Shown here: one piece after another, positions 46,685 through 56,612 of the stretch
How the letters are laid out: each line of letters starts with the position of its first letter
Numbering within the stretch: position 1 is the first letter of the stretch
Notes under the pieces: generated by a model
Seen by the model: only the letters and a program-made list of their open reading frames with translations
Told to the model about the DNA's origin: nothing
Databases searched by the model: none
Source: Zhouia spongiae
Lineage (GTDB): Bacteria > Bacteroidota > Bacteroidia > Flavobacteriales > Flavobacteriaceae
Reading direction: 5' to 3'
Assembly: GCF_022760175.1 (NCBI RefSeq)
Contig: NZ_CP094326.1
Span: forward strand, 2,654,804 to 2,718,803
DNA length: 64,000 bases
Program-made: the position numbers and the translations under genes

Positions 46685-47326
46685 TTGATTGAAAATTTAG
46701 AATATAATAGCGAGCGTCCGAAGCTGATTATACCAGAATATGGACGCCATATACAAAAACTTGTAGATTTTGCCATTTCTATAGAAGATAAGGGTGAACG
46801 CAATAAAGTAGTTAAAGCCATTATAGGCGTAATGGGAAATCTGAACCCGCACCTGAGAGATGTGCCGGATTTTCAGCACAAGTTATGGGATCAGCTGTTC
46901 ATCATGTCTGATTTTAAACTGGATGTAGATTCTCCTTATCCTATTCCAACCAAGGAAATGCTTTCTGAGCGTCCTGAAGGCCTGGATTATCCTCAAAATT
47001 ATCCTAAATACAGATTTTACGGGAATAATATCAAAAGGATGATCGATGTGTGTAATAGTTGGGAAGAAGGGGAGCTAAAACAGGCGCTTAAGTATACCAT
47101 TGCCAACCACATGAAAAAATGTTTCCTTAACTGGAACAAAGATACCGTTGATGATGAGGTGATCTTTGAGCACCTGTATGAACTGAGCGGCGGTAAAATA
47201 AATTTGGCGAAGTGGGATGAAGACCTGACCGACAGCTCAAACCTTATTCGTACAAAGCCCAATAAGCAGCACCGTCCTAACGGAAAAAAACATCATAAAG
47301 GAGGCCGTAACAAAAAACGCTATTAA
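46685..47326 (+). CDS. DUF4290 family protein
   Basis: The 213-residue protein starts at TTG (MIENLEYNSERPKLIIPEYGRHIQKLVDFA), the Bacteroidota DUF4290 signature, and ends in a basic His/Lys-rich tail (RPNGKKHHKGGRNKKRY). Function unknown. It is 20 bp ahead of murA and probably co-transcribed with it, a common pairing in the phylum. Confidence 0.9.
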   Translation: MIENLEYNSERPKLIIPEYGRHIQKLVDFAISIEDKGERNKVVKAIIGVMGNLNPHLRDVPDFQHKLWDQLFIMSDFKLDVDSPYPIPTKEMLSERPEGLDYPQNYPKYRFYGNNIKRMIDVCNSWEEGELKQALKYTIANHMKKCFLNWNKDTVDDEVIFEHLYELSGGKINLAKWDEDLTDSSNLIRTKPNKQHRPNGKKHHKGGRNKKRY

Positions 47327-47346
47327 AAAATCTTTACCGACTTTTT

Positions 47347-48657
47347 ATGGGAACATTTAAAATTGAAGGCGGGCACCGGTTAAAAGGAGAAATTACTCCT
47401 CAGGGAGCCAAGAATGAAGCCTTACAGATACTTTGTGCCGTATTGTTGACACCTGAAAAGGTTACCATTCATAATATTCCGAATATTGTAGATGTCAACA
47501 AGTTGATAGACCTGTTGGAAAATCTTGGGGTTAAGATCCAGAAACTGGGAAAGGGTTCGTATTCGTTCCAGGCAGATGATATCAACCTCAGCTATCTGGA
47601 GTCAGAACAGTTTAAAAAGGACGGAAGAGGATTAAGAGGTTCTATTATGATAGTAGGTCCTTTATTGGCACGTTTTGGCAGGGGGTATATTCCAAAACCC
47701 GGAGGAGATAAAATTGGAAGGAGAAGGCTCGATACGCATTTTCAGGGTTTTATCAAACTGGGGGCAAACTTCAGGTACAACAGGGAAGAATACTTTTACG
47801 GAGTTGAGGCAGGCAGCTTAACAGGGGCAGATATGTTGCTGGATGAAGCATCGGTAACAGGTACGGCAAATATTGTAATGGCAGCTGTTTTGGCTAAAGG
47901 GACCACTACGATATATAATGCGGCTTGTGAACCTTATTTGCAACAGTTATGTAAGATGCTAAACAGGATGGGAGCTAAAATATCAGGAATAGCTTCTAAT
48001 CTCTTAACGATTGAAGGGGTAGATAGTTTAGGCGGTACGGAACACAGGATGTTGCCGGATATGATCGAAATAGGGAGCTGGATCGGCCTGGCGGCAATGA
48101 CGAAGAGCGAGGTTACTATTAAAGATGTAAGCTGGGACGACCTTGGCGTTATTCCTAATGTATTTGCCAAACTGGGAATCACTGTAGAAAAAAGAGGAGA
48201 CGATATTTATGTTCCGGAACATAAAGATGGGTATGAAATTCAAAATTATATTGACGGATCAATCCTTACCATAGCAGATGCACCCTGGCCAGGTTTTACT
48301 CCCGATCTTCTTAGTATCGTATTAACGATAGCTACTCAGGCAAGAGGAGAAGTACTGGTTCATCAGAAAATGTTTGAGAGCAGATTGTTTTTTGTTGATA
48401 AACTGATCGATATGGGAGCTAAAATAATTTTATGTGATCCTCATAGGGCAACAGTAATCGGGCATGATTTTAAATCGCAATTAAAGGCCACTACAATGAC
48501 TTCTCCCGATATCAGGGCAGGAATATCGCTGCTCATAGCTGCGCTGTCTGCAAAGGGTACTTCAACAATCCATAATATAGAACAGATTGACAGAGGTTAT
48601 GAGTACATAGATGAAAGGCTCAGGGCTATTGGAGCGAAAATTGTACGAGTTGATTGA
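47347..48657 (+). CDS. murA: UDP-N-acetylglucosamine enolpyruvyl transferase
   Basis: The 436-residue enzyme performs the first committed step of peptidoglycan synthesis. The N-terminus FKIEGGHRLKGEITPQGAKNE is typical. The loop that carries Cys115 in E. coli reads PGGDKIGRRRLDTH here, with Asp121 in its place, so it is the fosfomycin-insensitive type seen in some other phyla. Otherwise standard. Confidence 0.95.
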   Translation: MGTFKIEGGHRLKGEITPQGAKNEALQILCAVLLTPEKVTIHNIPNIVDVNKLIDLLENLGVKIQKLGKGSYSFQADDINLSYLESEQFKKDGRGLRGSIMIVGPLLARFGRGYIPKPGGDKIGRRRLDTHFQGFIKLGANFRYNREEYFYGVEAGSLTGADMLLDEASVTGTANIVMAAVLAKGTTTIYNAACEPYLQQLCKMLNRMGAKISGIASNLLTIEGVDSLGGTEHRMLPDMIEIGSWIGLAAMTKSEVTIKDVSWDDLGVIPNVFAKLGITVEKRGDDIYVPEHKDGYEIQNYIDGSILTIADAPWPGFTPDLLSIVLTIATQARGEVLVHQKMFESRLFFVDKLIDMGAKIILCDPHRATVIGHDFKSQLKATTMTSPDIRAGISLLIAALSAKGTSTIHNIEQIDRGYEYIDERLRAIGAKIVRVD

Positions 48658-48674
48658 TGAAAATAAATTAAAAC

Positions 48675-48730
48675 GGGTGTCTAAAAAGTCTTTCTGGATA
48701 CTGACAACTTTCATCCCTTTTTAGACACCC
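48675..48730. terminator. bidirectional terminator between murA and photolyase
   Basis: A 14-bp stem GGGTGTCTAAAAAG / CTTTTTAGACACCC encloses 28 nt. It lies between two converging genes. Its stem core (GTCT-AAAAAG) recurs in the terminator at 51536-51607. Confidence 0.75.
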
Positions 48731-48733
48731 CTT

Positions 48734-50041
48734 TTAATTCAGCACCTTCCGGTAGGTATTAAGGCATCGATCCCGGGCTTCTTTATGGTCGATTATGGGT
48801 TGGGGATAGTTTAGTTCGTTGAGATCTTTTACCCATGTGTTTACGTATGTAAGGTCCTTATCAAATTTTTTAGTTTGAGAAGCAGGGTTAAATATTCTGA
48901 AATATGGAGCAGCATCGACGCCACAACCGGCTACCCATTGCCAGTTACCTATATTGCTGGCCATTTCGTAATCAAGCAATTTTTGAGCAAAATAAGCCTC
49001 TCCCCACCGCCAGTCAATAAGCAGGTGTTTGCACAAAAAACTGGCCGTAATCATTCTTACCCTGTTGTGCATATAACCGGTTTTGTTAAGCTGCCGCATT
49101 CCGGCATCTATTATCGGATAGCCCGTTTTTCCTGCACACCAGGCCCTGAATTCGTCTTTGTTATTTCTCCATGCTATCCGGTCATATTTGGGTTTAAAAC
49201 TTTTATGAACAATGTGGGGGAAATGCCATAGTATCTGCATAAAGAATTCGCGCCATATAAGCTCGTTCAGAAAAGTTTTATCATTGGCTGTTAATGCTTT
49301 TCCAATGATCCGCCTGATACTAATTGTGCCAAAGCGTAAATGAGGCCCTAATAAAGATGTACCCTTTTCAGAAGGAAAGTCCCTCGTTTTGTGGTAGTCT
49401 GAAATAAGAACAGAAGAGGTGTTGTACGGCAATACTTTGATCCTGCTCTTTATAAAACCCATTTTTTCCAGTGTATAATGTTGAAAAGGGCCATGGTAAA
49501 AATGTTTTCCAAGTGGTTCAATTATATGCCCAGGGATATCGGTCTTTTCATTAAAGACCTCCTTCCATTTTTTCATGTATGGGGTATAAACCACGTACGG
49601 GGAACCATCATTTTTCAGTATTTGATTTTTTTCAAAGATCACCTGGTCTTTGTAAGTCCTGAAATCAATTCCTTTTTCAGACAAATAGTTTTTAATCTCT
49701 AGATCCCTTTGTATGGCCCCGGGCTCGTAATCATGATTTGCATATACGTGTTTAATATCTAATTCGTTAGATATTTTTTTAAACACGTCGACAGGTTTTC
49801 CGTAATGTAAAGAGATTCCCGACTTGTATTTTTTGAGTAGCAGTTCATTCATGGCCCCTAATGTTTCATATATGAAAGAAACCCGAGGATCATTTTTCTC
49901 TGATTGATCTAAAATGGTTGTATCGAAGATAAAAACAGGGAGTACGCTTGTATGCCTGCTCAGCGCTTCATAAAGACCTCTGTTGTCTTCAATTCTCAAA
50001 TCGCGTCGAAACCAGAATACTGCAATTCCATTTTGATTCAT
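48734..50041 (-). CDS. phr: cryptochrome/deoxyribodipyrimidine photolyase
   Basis: The 435-residue flavoprotein begins with the antenna domain (AVFWFRRDLRIEDNRGLYEAL). The FAD domain shows ELIWREFFMQ, GYMHNRVRMITASFL and NIGNWQWVAGCGVDAAPYFRIFNP. The residues fit a class I CPD photolyase that uses blue light to repair pyrimidine dimers. It is followed upstream by an SRPBCC gene (14 bp gap), a frequent pair. Confidence 0.93.
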   Translation of the reverse strand: MNQNGIAVFWFRRDLRIEDNRGLYEALSRHTSVLPVFIFDTTILDQSEKNDPRVSFIYETLGAMNELLLKKYKSGISLHYGKPVDVFKKISNELDIKHVYANHDYEPGAIQRDLEIKNYLSEKGIDFRTYKDQVIFEKNQILKNDGSPYVVYTPYMKKWKEVFNEKTDIPGHIIEPLGKHFYHGPFQHYTLEKMGFIKSRIKVLPYNTSSVLISDYHKTRDFPSEKGTSLLGPHLRFGTISIRRIIGKALTANDKTFLNELIWREFFMQILWHFPHIVHKSFKPKYDRIAWRNNKDEFRAWCAGKTGYPIIDAGMRQLNKTGYMHNRVRMITASFLCKHLLIDWRWGEAYFAQKLLDYEMASNIGNWQWVAGCGVDAAPYFRIFNPASQTKKFDKDLTYVNTWVKDLNELNYPQPIIDHKEARDRCLNTYRKVLN

Positions 50042-50055
50042 AAGAATGTTATAGT

Positions 50056-50511
50056 TTATAGTTTTCCGAATATTTCATTTAATTTTTCCTTTCGGTAATC
50101 GAAAATTTCTTTTAGTTGTTTAGCTATTATGGAGTGAAATAGATTTCCGAATGTTCCATAAGGAAGCTTGTAATGGATGATGTCTTCTATCTCAATGCCA
50201 TTCCGGACAGGGTTAAAGAAATGCTTATGGTGCCAGAAGCTATAAGGGCCAAAGCGTTGTTCGTCAACAAAATATTTTTTTTCTTTAACATGGGTTATCT
50301 CTGTAACCCAGTTCATCTTCATTCCTGCAAATGGACGAACAGTATAACTTACAATCTGTCCGGGGTATATGCTTCGTTCGGCTCCCCCGGTAATTTTAAA
50401 ATTCATTAAATCAGGTGTGATAGCAGCAAGGTTCTTCGGGTCTGAAAAAAATGTCCAGCTTTCTTCGGTGCTTATGGGTAATATTTGACTTCTATGTAGA
50501 AAGTGAATCAT
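50056..50511 (-). CDS. SRPBCC family protein
   Basis: The 151-residue protein (FLHRSQILPISTEESWTFFSDPKNLAAITPDLMNFKITG) is a polyketide-cyclase-like SRPBCC protein. It is transcribed with the photolyase 14 bp downstream. Ligand unknown; the pairing suggests a light- or stress-linked role. Confidence 0.88.
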   Translation of the reverse strand: MIHFLHRSQILPISTEESWTFFSDPKNLAAITPDLMNFKITGGAERSIYPGQIVSYTVRPFAGMKMNWVTEITHVKEKKYFVDEQRFGPYSFWHHKHFFNPVRNGIEIEDIIHYKLPYGTFGNLFHSIIAKQLKEIFDYRKEKLNEIFGKL

Positions 50512-50653
50512 TTATTTGTTTAATAAAATTTATATAATATTAAACAAATTTAATTTATTGTGGTTTATATTTTCTTAATTTTAATATAATGTTAATAAGG
50601 AAAAGCCTGTTAAATGAGTAAATTGCTGTATTATAAATCAACTATTATTTAAA

Positions 50654-51505
50654 ATGAAAAAACTAACTTTAATTTTATTGTGTACATTTTTATCTGTTTC
50701 ATTGACAGAGGCACAGGTTCAGACACCGGCACCAAGTCCGGGAGCTAAAGTGGAGCAGAAAGTAGGATTGACAGATATTTCTGTTAAATATTCAAGACCT
50801 TCTATGAGGGGGCGTACCGTTTTCGGAAATTTGGTACCGTATGACAAATTATGGCGTACCGGGGCCAATGCTAATTCTGTTATTACTTTTAGTGATGATG
50901 TAACTGTTAGCGGGCAGACCCTTAAAGCGGGATCGTATGCAATTTTCACAAAACCTGGTAAATCTTCCTGGGATGTTATTTTCTATTCGGATACCAATAA
51001 TTGGGGTACTCCGGAAAAATGGGATGACAGCAAAGTAGCAGCGAAAGCAACCGTAGAAGTATATCCAATTCCGTTTGATGTAGAGACATTTACAATTGAT
51101 TTTAATAATCTTTCCAATAATGGCGCATCGATGGGAATATATTGGGAAAAGACATATGTAGCGGTTCCTTTTGAAGTACCGACGGCTAAAAAAGCAATGG
51201 CCAGCATTGAAAAAGCAATGGCAGGGCCAGGAGCAGGAGATTATTTTCAATCGGCGGTATACTATTTGCAGGAAGGAAAAGATCTTGATAAGGCAGGCAT
51301 GTGGATGGATAAAGCGATCTCTATGTCAGGAAATGAACCGCCTTTCTGGATGTTAAGACAAAAATCTTTAATATTAGCCAAAAAAGGAGATAAAAAAGGG
51401 GCTGTTGCAGCCGCTAAAGCTTCTTTGGCTGCTGCGGAGAAGGCCGGTAACGCAGATTATATTAAATTAAATAAAGATTCATTAAAAGAGTGGGGCGCGA
51501 TGTAA
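50654..51505 (+). CDS. exported DUF2911 protein
   Basis: The 283-residue protein has a signal peptide (MKKLTLILLCTFLSVSLTEAQ) and the DUF2911 domain (VKYSRPSMRGRTVFGNLVPYDKLWRTGANANSVITFSDDV). The C-terminal 100 residues are Ala/Lys-rich helices with TPR-like spacing. Function unknown; common in Bacteroidota. Confidence 0.9.
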   Translation: MKKLTLILLCTFLSVSLTEAQVQTPAPSPGAKVEQKVGLTDISVKYSRPSMRGRTVFGNLVPYDKLWRTGANANSVITFSDDVTVSGQTLKAGSYAIFTKPGKSSWDVIFYSDTNNWGTPEKWDDSKVAAKATVEVYPIPFDVETFTIDFNNLSNNGASMGIYWEKTYVAVPFEVPTAKKAMASIEKAMAGPGAGDYFQSAVYYLQEGKDLDKAGMWMDKAISMSGNEPPFWMLRQKSLILAKKGDKKGAVAAAKASLAAAEKAGNADYIKLNKDSLKEWGAM

Positions 51506-51535
51506 TAGTCGTTGCTTACAGAAAATAAAAGAAAT

Positions 51536-51607
51536 CGTCTGAAAAGTCCTTATAGTTGTTAAATGTCAGGCAGAACCCTAAGGACAACAAATAACACTTT
51601 TTAGACG
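51536..51607. terminator. long hairpin between DUF2911 and acetyltransferase genes
   Basis: Outer stem CGTCTGAAAAGT / ACTTTTTAGACG (with a wobble) and inner stem GTCCTTA / TAAGGAC lie between converging genes. It ends with a T-rich tail (TCTTTTTT). It shares its GTCT-AAAAGT stem with the terminator at 48675. Confidence 0.65.
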
Positions 51608-51616
51608 GTCTCTTTT

Positions 51617-52735
51617 TTATAGCTCTTTCTTGTAAGTCCTTCTTCTGACATACACTTGAGGATTAAAGTGTTTCCACATATTCCTGGCAGCAGCATTATC
51701 ACTTAATTCAGGAGTTCTGATAAAATGATGAACCCCTTTTTCTGAAAAAATTTTGTAGAATTCATTAAATAACACTGCTGTAATTCCCTTGTTTTGATAT
51801 TCAGGATGTATCCCCACCAGATAGAAGACAGCACTTTTGCTTTGTTTTTTTGCTTTGAGTAAATGAATGAAACCGAATGGGAATAATTTACCTTTAGCCT
51901 TTTGTAAGGCTTGCGCAAAACCTGGCATAACAATCCCGAAAGCGATAATATTATCCTCCTTATCAACCACAAACTTTATGTATTCAGGATTAATAAAACT
52001 GATATACTTCTTTTTGTAAAAATCGATTTGTGCATCTGTGATAGCCACAAAAGAAGAGAGGTTTGCGTATGCCCGGTTAAAAAGGGCGAACATCTGGTCG
52101 ACATAGGGCATAACGTCTTTTGTTTTGGTAAAATTAAGCCCTCTTACACCATAACGTTTTTGAACTAGTTCGCCTCCCTTTTTAAAGAACTTCGGGTCGA
52201 CATCATCCAGGTAAAATTCACTTTCGTTATATTCTTTCTCGACAATATAACCCAGTTGTTCAAGATGTTCTTTGTAATAGGGAAAATTGTACCAGGTAAC
52301 CATAGTTCCCATATGATCAAAGCCGTCGATCATAACACCAACCTTGTCCATGTTGGAAAAACCCATCGGACCTTCTATGTATTCTAAATGATGTTTTTTA
52401 CCCAGCTCCTCAACTTTTTCTAGCAGGGCTCTGGTAACTTCTATGTCGTCAATAACATCCCACCAGCCAAAACGTACTTTTTTTATATGTTGTTTTTTGA
52501 TTTCTGACCAGTTCACGATTGCGGCCAGTCTTCCGACGGCCCGGTTATTTTTATAAGCTATATAAAAGAAGGCGTCTGCTGTTTCAAAAACCGGATTTGT
52601 TTTTTTATTAAAACTCTCAACTTCATCGGCGATGATGGGCGGCACCCAGTTTTTTGAATTTTTATATAATTGAAAAGGGAACTTTACAAATGCGGTAAGT
52701 TCCTTTTTTGTCACTGCTTCTTTTACTTCAATCAT
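51617..52735 (-). CDS. GNAT-like N-acetyltransferase
   Basis: The 372-residue protein has an N-terminal part (FVKFPFQLYKNSKNWVPPIIADE) and a C-terminal acetyltransferase part with YLVGIHPEYQNKGITAVLFNEFYKIF, the acetyl-CoA binding motif. The two-part plan matches a Bacteroidota family of unknown substrate. It follows the outer-membrane-like protein by 7 bp. Confidence 0.85.
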   Translation of the reverse strand: MIEVKEAVTKKELTAFVKFPFQLYKNSKNWVPPIIADEVESFNKKTNPVFETADAFFYIAYKNNRAVGRLAAIVNWSEIKKQHIKKVRFGWWDVIDDIEVTRALLEKVEELGKKHHLEYIEGPMGFSNMDKVGVMIDGFDHMGTMVTWYNFPYYKEHLEQLGYIVEKEYNESEFYLDDVDPKFFKKGGELVQKRYGVRGLNFTKTKDVMPYVDQMFALFNRAYANLSSFVAITDAQIDFYKKKYISFINPEYIKFVVDKEDNIIAFGIVMPGFAQALQKAKGKLFPFGFIHLLKAKKQSKSAVFYLVGIHPEYQNKGITAVLFNEFYKIFSEKGVHHFIRTPELSDNAAARNMWKHFNPQVYVRRRTYKKEL

Positions 52736-52742
52736 TTCTAGT

Positions 52743-53714
52743 TTAATTAGCTAAACCATTAAAGGAGTTATTCTTTTTATGTCGTTTTTGTTGCTTCCGC
52801 AAGGCTTTTTTTTCTTGTTTAGAGACGTTGTCTACTTTTTTGTATTCATCTTTATGGTAATCTAATCGGTATGAGACCCCCATGCCTGCAAGAAATCTCG
52901 AAGGGGTGTCTTTAATATTCAGTCCGATCGAAAAATCAAGCTGTAAGTCCTTGTCGATCAGGGTGGCACCTCCGAACCGGAAAAGACCATCGCCATAAGC
53001 GTCACTTTTTAGACCTTGATGTTCCGCAAAAATAGAATATTTCGGGTTCTTTAAGGTATGTGTCAGGGTAATTATATAGCTGAATATCGGGTCGTCTTCC
53101 GTAAATTTATCATAGATAAGGTTCGTTACCAGTACCCAGTTCCATCCGAAATGGTTTTGGGTAGCGATCATAGCCTTTGGACTCACAGTAGATTCGTCCG
53201 GATAATATGGATTGTTACCAAAGTTCATGTTCATACCTGCATAAACTGCTACTGCTGGAATGAGATCTTCCCATTGCGGTTTGTTGTTTGCCCTCCAGCT
53301 ATATAAATTAGGTTTGTTTTTTTCCGGGTTTTTAAAAGGATCAAAAATAAGGTATTTAATACCAATCGTATTTTCTGTAAAATCCGTTCTGCTGTATTTA
53401 AATGCAGGAGAAGTGGAATTATCGGTGATGTTTTGATCGGTAAAGGTTCCGTCCCATATAATTTCCAGTTGTTCAAACAAGAATCCATATCGAATAGCAA
53501 ACTCCCCGCTTTTAAGGTTAGAACTGCTTCTGAGCAGATCGTGTTCTCTTTTTTCAAATAAAAAACCGGCTTCACCCTGGATGACATTTTTACCAACAGC
53601 GAAGGCACTTACAGAATTGCCGGGTCTGTTTGAGTTTATAATCTCTGTGTATTGGGCATGAATCAGATGGTTGATGAACAAGAAAGAACAAGTAATGTAG
53701 GTTAGTTTTTTCAT
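52743..53714 (-). CDS. transporter-like outer-membrane protein (MetA-pathway type)
   Basis: The 323-residue protein has a signal peptide (MKKLTYITCSFLFINHLIHAQ) and repeated beta strands (SNRPGNSVSAFAVGKNVIQGEAGFLF; LQLDFSIGLNIKDTPSRFLAGMGVSYRL) like 'phenol MetA degradation' beta-barrels. A basic Lys/Arg tail closes it. Function unknown. Confidence 0.75.
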   Translation of the reverse strand: MKKLTYITCSFLFINHLIHAQYTEIINSNRPGNSVSAFAVGKNVIQGEAGFLFEKREHDLLRSSSNLKSGEFAIRYGFLFEQLEIIWDGTFTDQNITDNSTSPAFKYSRTDFTENTIGIKYLIFDPFKNPEKNKPNLYSWRANNKPQWEDLIPAVAVYAGMNMNFGNNPYYPDESTVSPKAMIATQNHFGWNWVLVTNLIYDKFTEDDPIFSYIITLTHTLKNPKYSIFAEHQGLKSDAYGDGLFRFGGATLIDKDLQLDFSIGLNIKDTPSRFLAGMGVSYRLDYHKDEYKKVDNVSKQEKKALRKQQKRHKKNNSFNGLAN

Positions 53715-53848
53715 TTTTTGGGTTTTTAAACTTAAAGTTTGCCTATTCTGTTAACCCAAATATATACGATTTTATTATTTTTTTAAGTTACAATTTCTGA
53801 TTTTACCATTATTAGATTGTATTTTTGAATGTTAAAAAGAAATATTAA

Positions 53849-54133
53849 ATGGAGTTTTTGATTGTTATATTAACTATACTATTGATATACTTTGGTTTAA
53901 AAATTATGGGAAGAATATTAGTCCCGTTATTGTTAAAGTATGTCTCTAAAAAGATGGAGAGGAAGTTTAAAGAAGGTTTTGGTCAGTATCAGCAGCAGTC
54001 TCATAACACACAAAGAAGTCAACCCAAAGAAGGGGAAACAGTAATAGACAAAAACCCTGTCAGGACTAAAAAAGACCCATCGAGATCTTCCAAGAAAGTA
54101 GGAGAATACATAGATTTCGAAGAAATAGACTAA
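53849..54133 (+). CDS. DUF4834-like membrane protein
   Basis: The 94-residue protein has an N-terminal membrane helix (FLIVILTILLIYFGLKIMGRIL) and a basic, Pro/Gln/Ser-rich tail ending KKVGEYIDFEEID, as in DUF4834 proteins. It is 13 bp ahead of the YfhO gene and co-transcribed with it. Confidence 0.8.
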   Translation: MEFLIVILTILLIYFGLKIMGRILVPLLLKYVSKKMERKFKEGFGQYQQQSHNTQRSQPKEGETVIDKNPVRTKKDPSRSSKKVGEYIDFEEID

Positions 54134-54146
54134 CCAAATCAATTAT

Positions 54147-56612
54147 ATGAACTTTAGCTTAAGAAAGTTAGCACCTCACATTGTCGTTTTTTTATTGTTT
54201 ATAGTTGCCGCATTAGCATATTTTTCGCCGGTACTTCAGGGAAAGAAAATTTTTCAGAGTGATATAGTTCAGTATATCGGAATGGCTAAAGAGCAGAACG
54301 ACTTCAGGAAAGCAAATAATGAAGAACCTTATTGGACCAATAGTGCATTTGGAGGGATGCCAACATATCAGCTTGGAGCTAACTATCCGCACAACTATGT
54401 AAAAAAAATAGATAAAACCATTAGGTTTCTTCCCAGGCCTGCCGATTATTTGTTTTTGTATTTTATAGGCTTTTATCTTTTACTGTTGGTATTGAAAGTT
54501 GACTGGAAATTAGCTTTCATAGGTTCATTGGCTTTTGGTTTTTCTACCTATTTAATTATAATTTTAGGTGTAGGACATAATGCGAAAGCCCATGCCATAG
54601 GCTACTTTCCTTTTGTATTGGCCGGTATTGTCTTGAGTTTCCGGAAAAACTACTTATGGGGTTTTTTACTTACTGCAATAGCAATGGCTCTTGAAATTAA
54701 TGCGAATCATTTTCAGATGACCTATTACCTGATGTTTTTAGTGATGGTGATGGGAGTCGTATATCTGATCGATGCCTACAGAACAAAAGAATTACCTCAT
54801 TTTTTCAAAACAGTAGGCCTTTTGGTAATAGCAGTTATACTGGCTGTAGCTACCAACGCTACGAACCTTATGGCTACGAAGCAATATGCCGACTGGAGTA
54901 CCAGGAGCAAAAGTGATTTAACGATTGATCCGGAGGGATTACCAAAGGAAAATAAAGGTGGGTTAAGTTATGAATACATAACGGAATATAGTTACGGAAT
55001 AACAGAGAGCTTAAATTTATTTGTTCCCAGGCTTTTTGGTGGGTCTAACAGCGAATCATTAGGAGAGGAATCGAATACATATCAGTATCTGGTAAATAAA
55101 GGAGTGCCAAAAGACCAGGCCAAAAATTTTATTTCGGGAATGCCTGCCTATTGGGGAGATCAGCCTATTGTTGCGGCTCCGGCTTATATAGGAGCTGTAG
55201 TTTTCTTTTTATTTGTGCTATCCCTGTTTCTGGTTAAAGGACGTTTAAAATGGTGGCTTGTAGGGGGGATTGTACTCTCATTGTTATTGTCTTGGGGCAA
55301 AAACTTTAGCATTCTTACCGATTTTATGATAGATTATTTTCCAATGTACAATAAGTTTCGGGCTGTTTCGTCAATTCAGGTAGTTCTGGAACTCTGCATT
55401 CCGGTGTTGGCTATAATCGGATTAAGTAAATTCTTCTCTACAGGATTAAGTAAAGATGAAAAAATAAACGCTTTAAAAAAATCAGGAGCAATCGTAGGGG
55501 GGCTTATAGTGGTTCTGTTTATCGGGAAAGGTTTCTTTAGCTTTAATGCCCTGAATGATGCCTACTACAGTCAGCAGTTTTCACAAATGGGCCTTCCGGA
55601 ATTGATGGATTTTATGAAGGAAGATCGAAAAGCCATGTATACAAGTGATTTACTGAGAAGTTCCGGGTTTGTATTGGTTTTAGCTTTAGTACTGTTTGCT
55701 TTTATCAGAGAAAGGTTAAAACTGGTTTACGCATATGTAGCTGTTGGTTTATTATTGGTGCTTGACCTGGTTGGTGTAGATAAGCGGTATGTAAATAAAG
55801 AAGATTTTGTAGCAGCCAGAAAATTAGACAAGCCATTTCAGCAAAATACAGCCGATACTGAAATACTGAAAGACACAACACATTTCAGGGTTTTCGATCC
55901 GAGTGAAGGATTAAACGGCGCCAGAACTTCATATTTCCATAAGTCTATAGGCGGTTACCATGCAGCCAAGCCCGGACGGCTCCAGGAATTATTTGAATAT
56001 CAGATAGTAGATAATAATTCAGGCACAATAAAAAATGTAGGGATGCTGAACATGCTGAATGTTAAATATATTATTCAGCAGAGTCAAAATGGTGTTTACC
56101 CTGCACGTAATCCATACGCTAACGGAAATGCCTGGTTCGTAAAAGCATTATTAACCGTAGATAATGCCGACGAAGAGATGAAGGCTCTGGACAGTTTAAA
56201 TGTGAAAACAGAAGCAGTGGTAGATGTTTCTGAATTCGGGAATCTAGCACATAATAAAAGCTTTTCGGTTGATTCACTGGCAAACATAACTTTAAAAAAA
56301 TATAAGCCCAATCATTTGGTCTATACTTCAAACAATAATAATGATGGTTTAGCGGTTTTCTCTGAAATGTACTATCCACATGGATGGAAAGTAACCATCG
56401 ATGGAGTAGCAGCAGAAAGTTTCAGAGTAAATTATGTGCTCAGGGCTCTTCATGTTCCGGCAGGAAAGCATACTATTGAATTCAAATTTGAACCTGAGGT
56501 GATTCAAAAGGGGAGTAGCATAGTTTTGGCCGGCTCATTATTACTGGCTTTGATTTTCATTGGAGGAATATTTTATAGTTTTAAGACTGCAAGAAGACCG
56601 CAGCCTGAATGA
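54147..56612 (+). CDS. YfhO-family multi-spanning membrane protein
   Basis: The 821-residue protein has around a dozen membrane helices and a large C-terminal beta-rich domain (FSEMYYPHGWKVTIDGVAAESFRVNYVLRALHVPAGKHTIEFKFEP), the YfhO layout. YfhO proteins act in surface glycosylation, such as of lipoteichoic acid, in other bacteria. It overlaps the glycosyltransferase by 4 bp, consistent with cell-surface polysaccharide work. Confidence 0.9.
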   Translation: MNFSLRKLAPHIVVFLLFIVAALAYFSPVLQGKKIFQSDIVQYIGMAKEQNDFRKANNEEPYWTNSAFGGMPTYQLGANYPHNYVKKIDKTIRFLPRPADYLFLYFIGFYLLLLVLKVDWKLAFIGSLAFGFSTYLIIILGVGHNAKAHAIGYFPFVLAGIVLSFRKNYLWGFLLTAIAMALEINANHFQMTYYLMFLVMVMGVVYLIDAYRTKELPHFFKTVGLLVIAVILAVATNATNLMATKQYADWSTRSKSDLTIDPEGLPKENKGGLSYEYITEYSYGITESLNLFVPRLFGGSNSESLGEESNTYQYLVNKGVPKDQAKNFISGMPAYWGDQPIVAAPAYIGAVVFFLFVLSLFLVKGRLKWWLVGGIVLSLLLSWGKNFSILTDFMIDYFPMYNKFRAVSSIQVVLELCIPVLAIIGLSKFFSTGLSKDEKINALKKSGAIVGGLIVVLFIGKGFFSFNALNDAYYSQQFSQMGLPELMDFMKEDRKAMYTSDLLRSSGFVLVLALVLFAFIRERLKLVYAYVAVGLLLVLDLVGVDKRYVNKEDFVAARKLDKPFQQNTADTEILKDTTHFRVFDPSEGLNGARTSYFHKSIGGYHAAKPGRLQELFEYQIVDNNSGTIKNVGMLNMLNVKYIIQQSQNGVYPARNPYANGNAWFVKALLTVDNADEEMKALDSLNVKTEAVVDVSEFGNLAHNKSFSVDSLANITLKKYKPNHLVYTSNNNNDGLAVFSEMYYPHGWKVTIDGVAAESFRVNYVLRALHVPAGKHTIEFKFEPEVIQKGSSIVLAGSLLLALIFIGGIFYSFKTARRPQPE

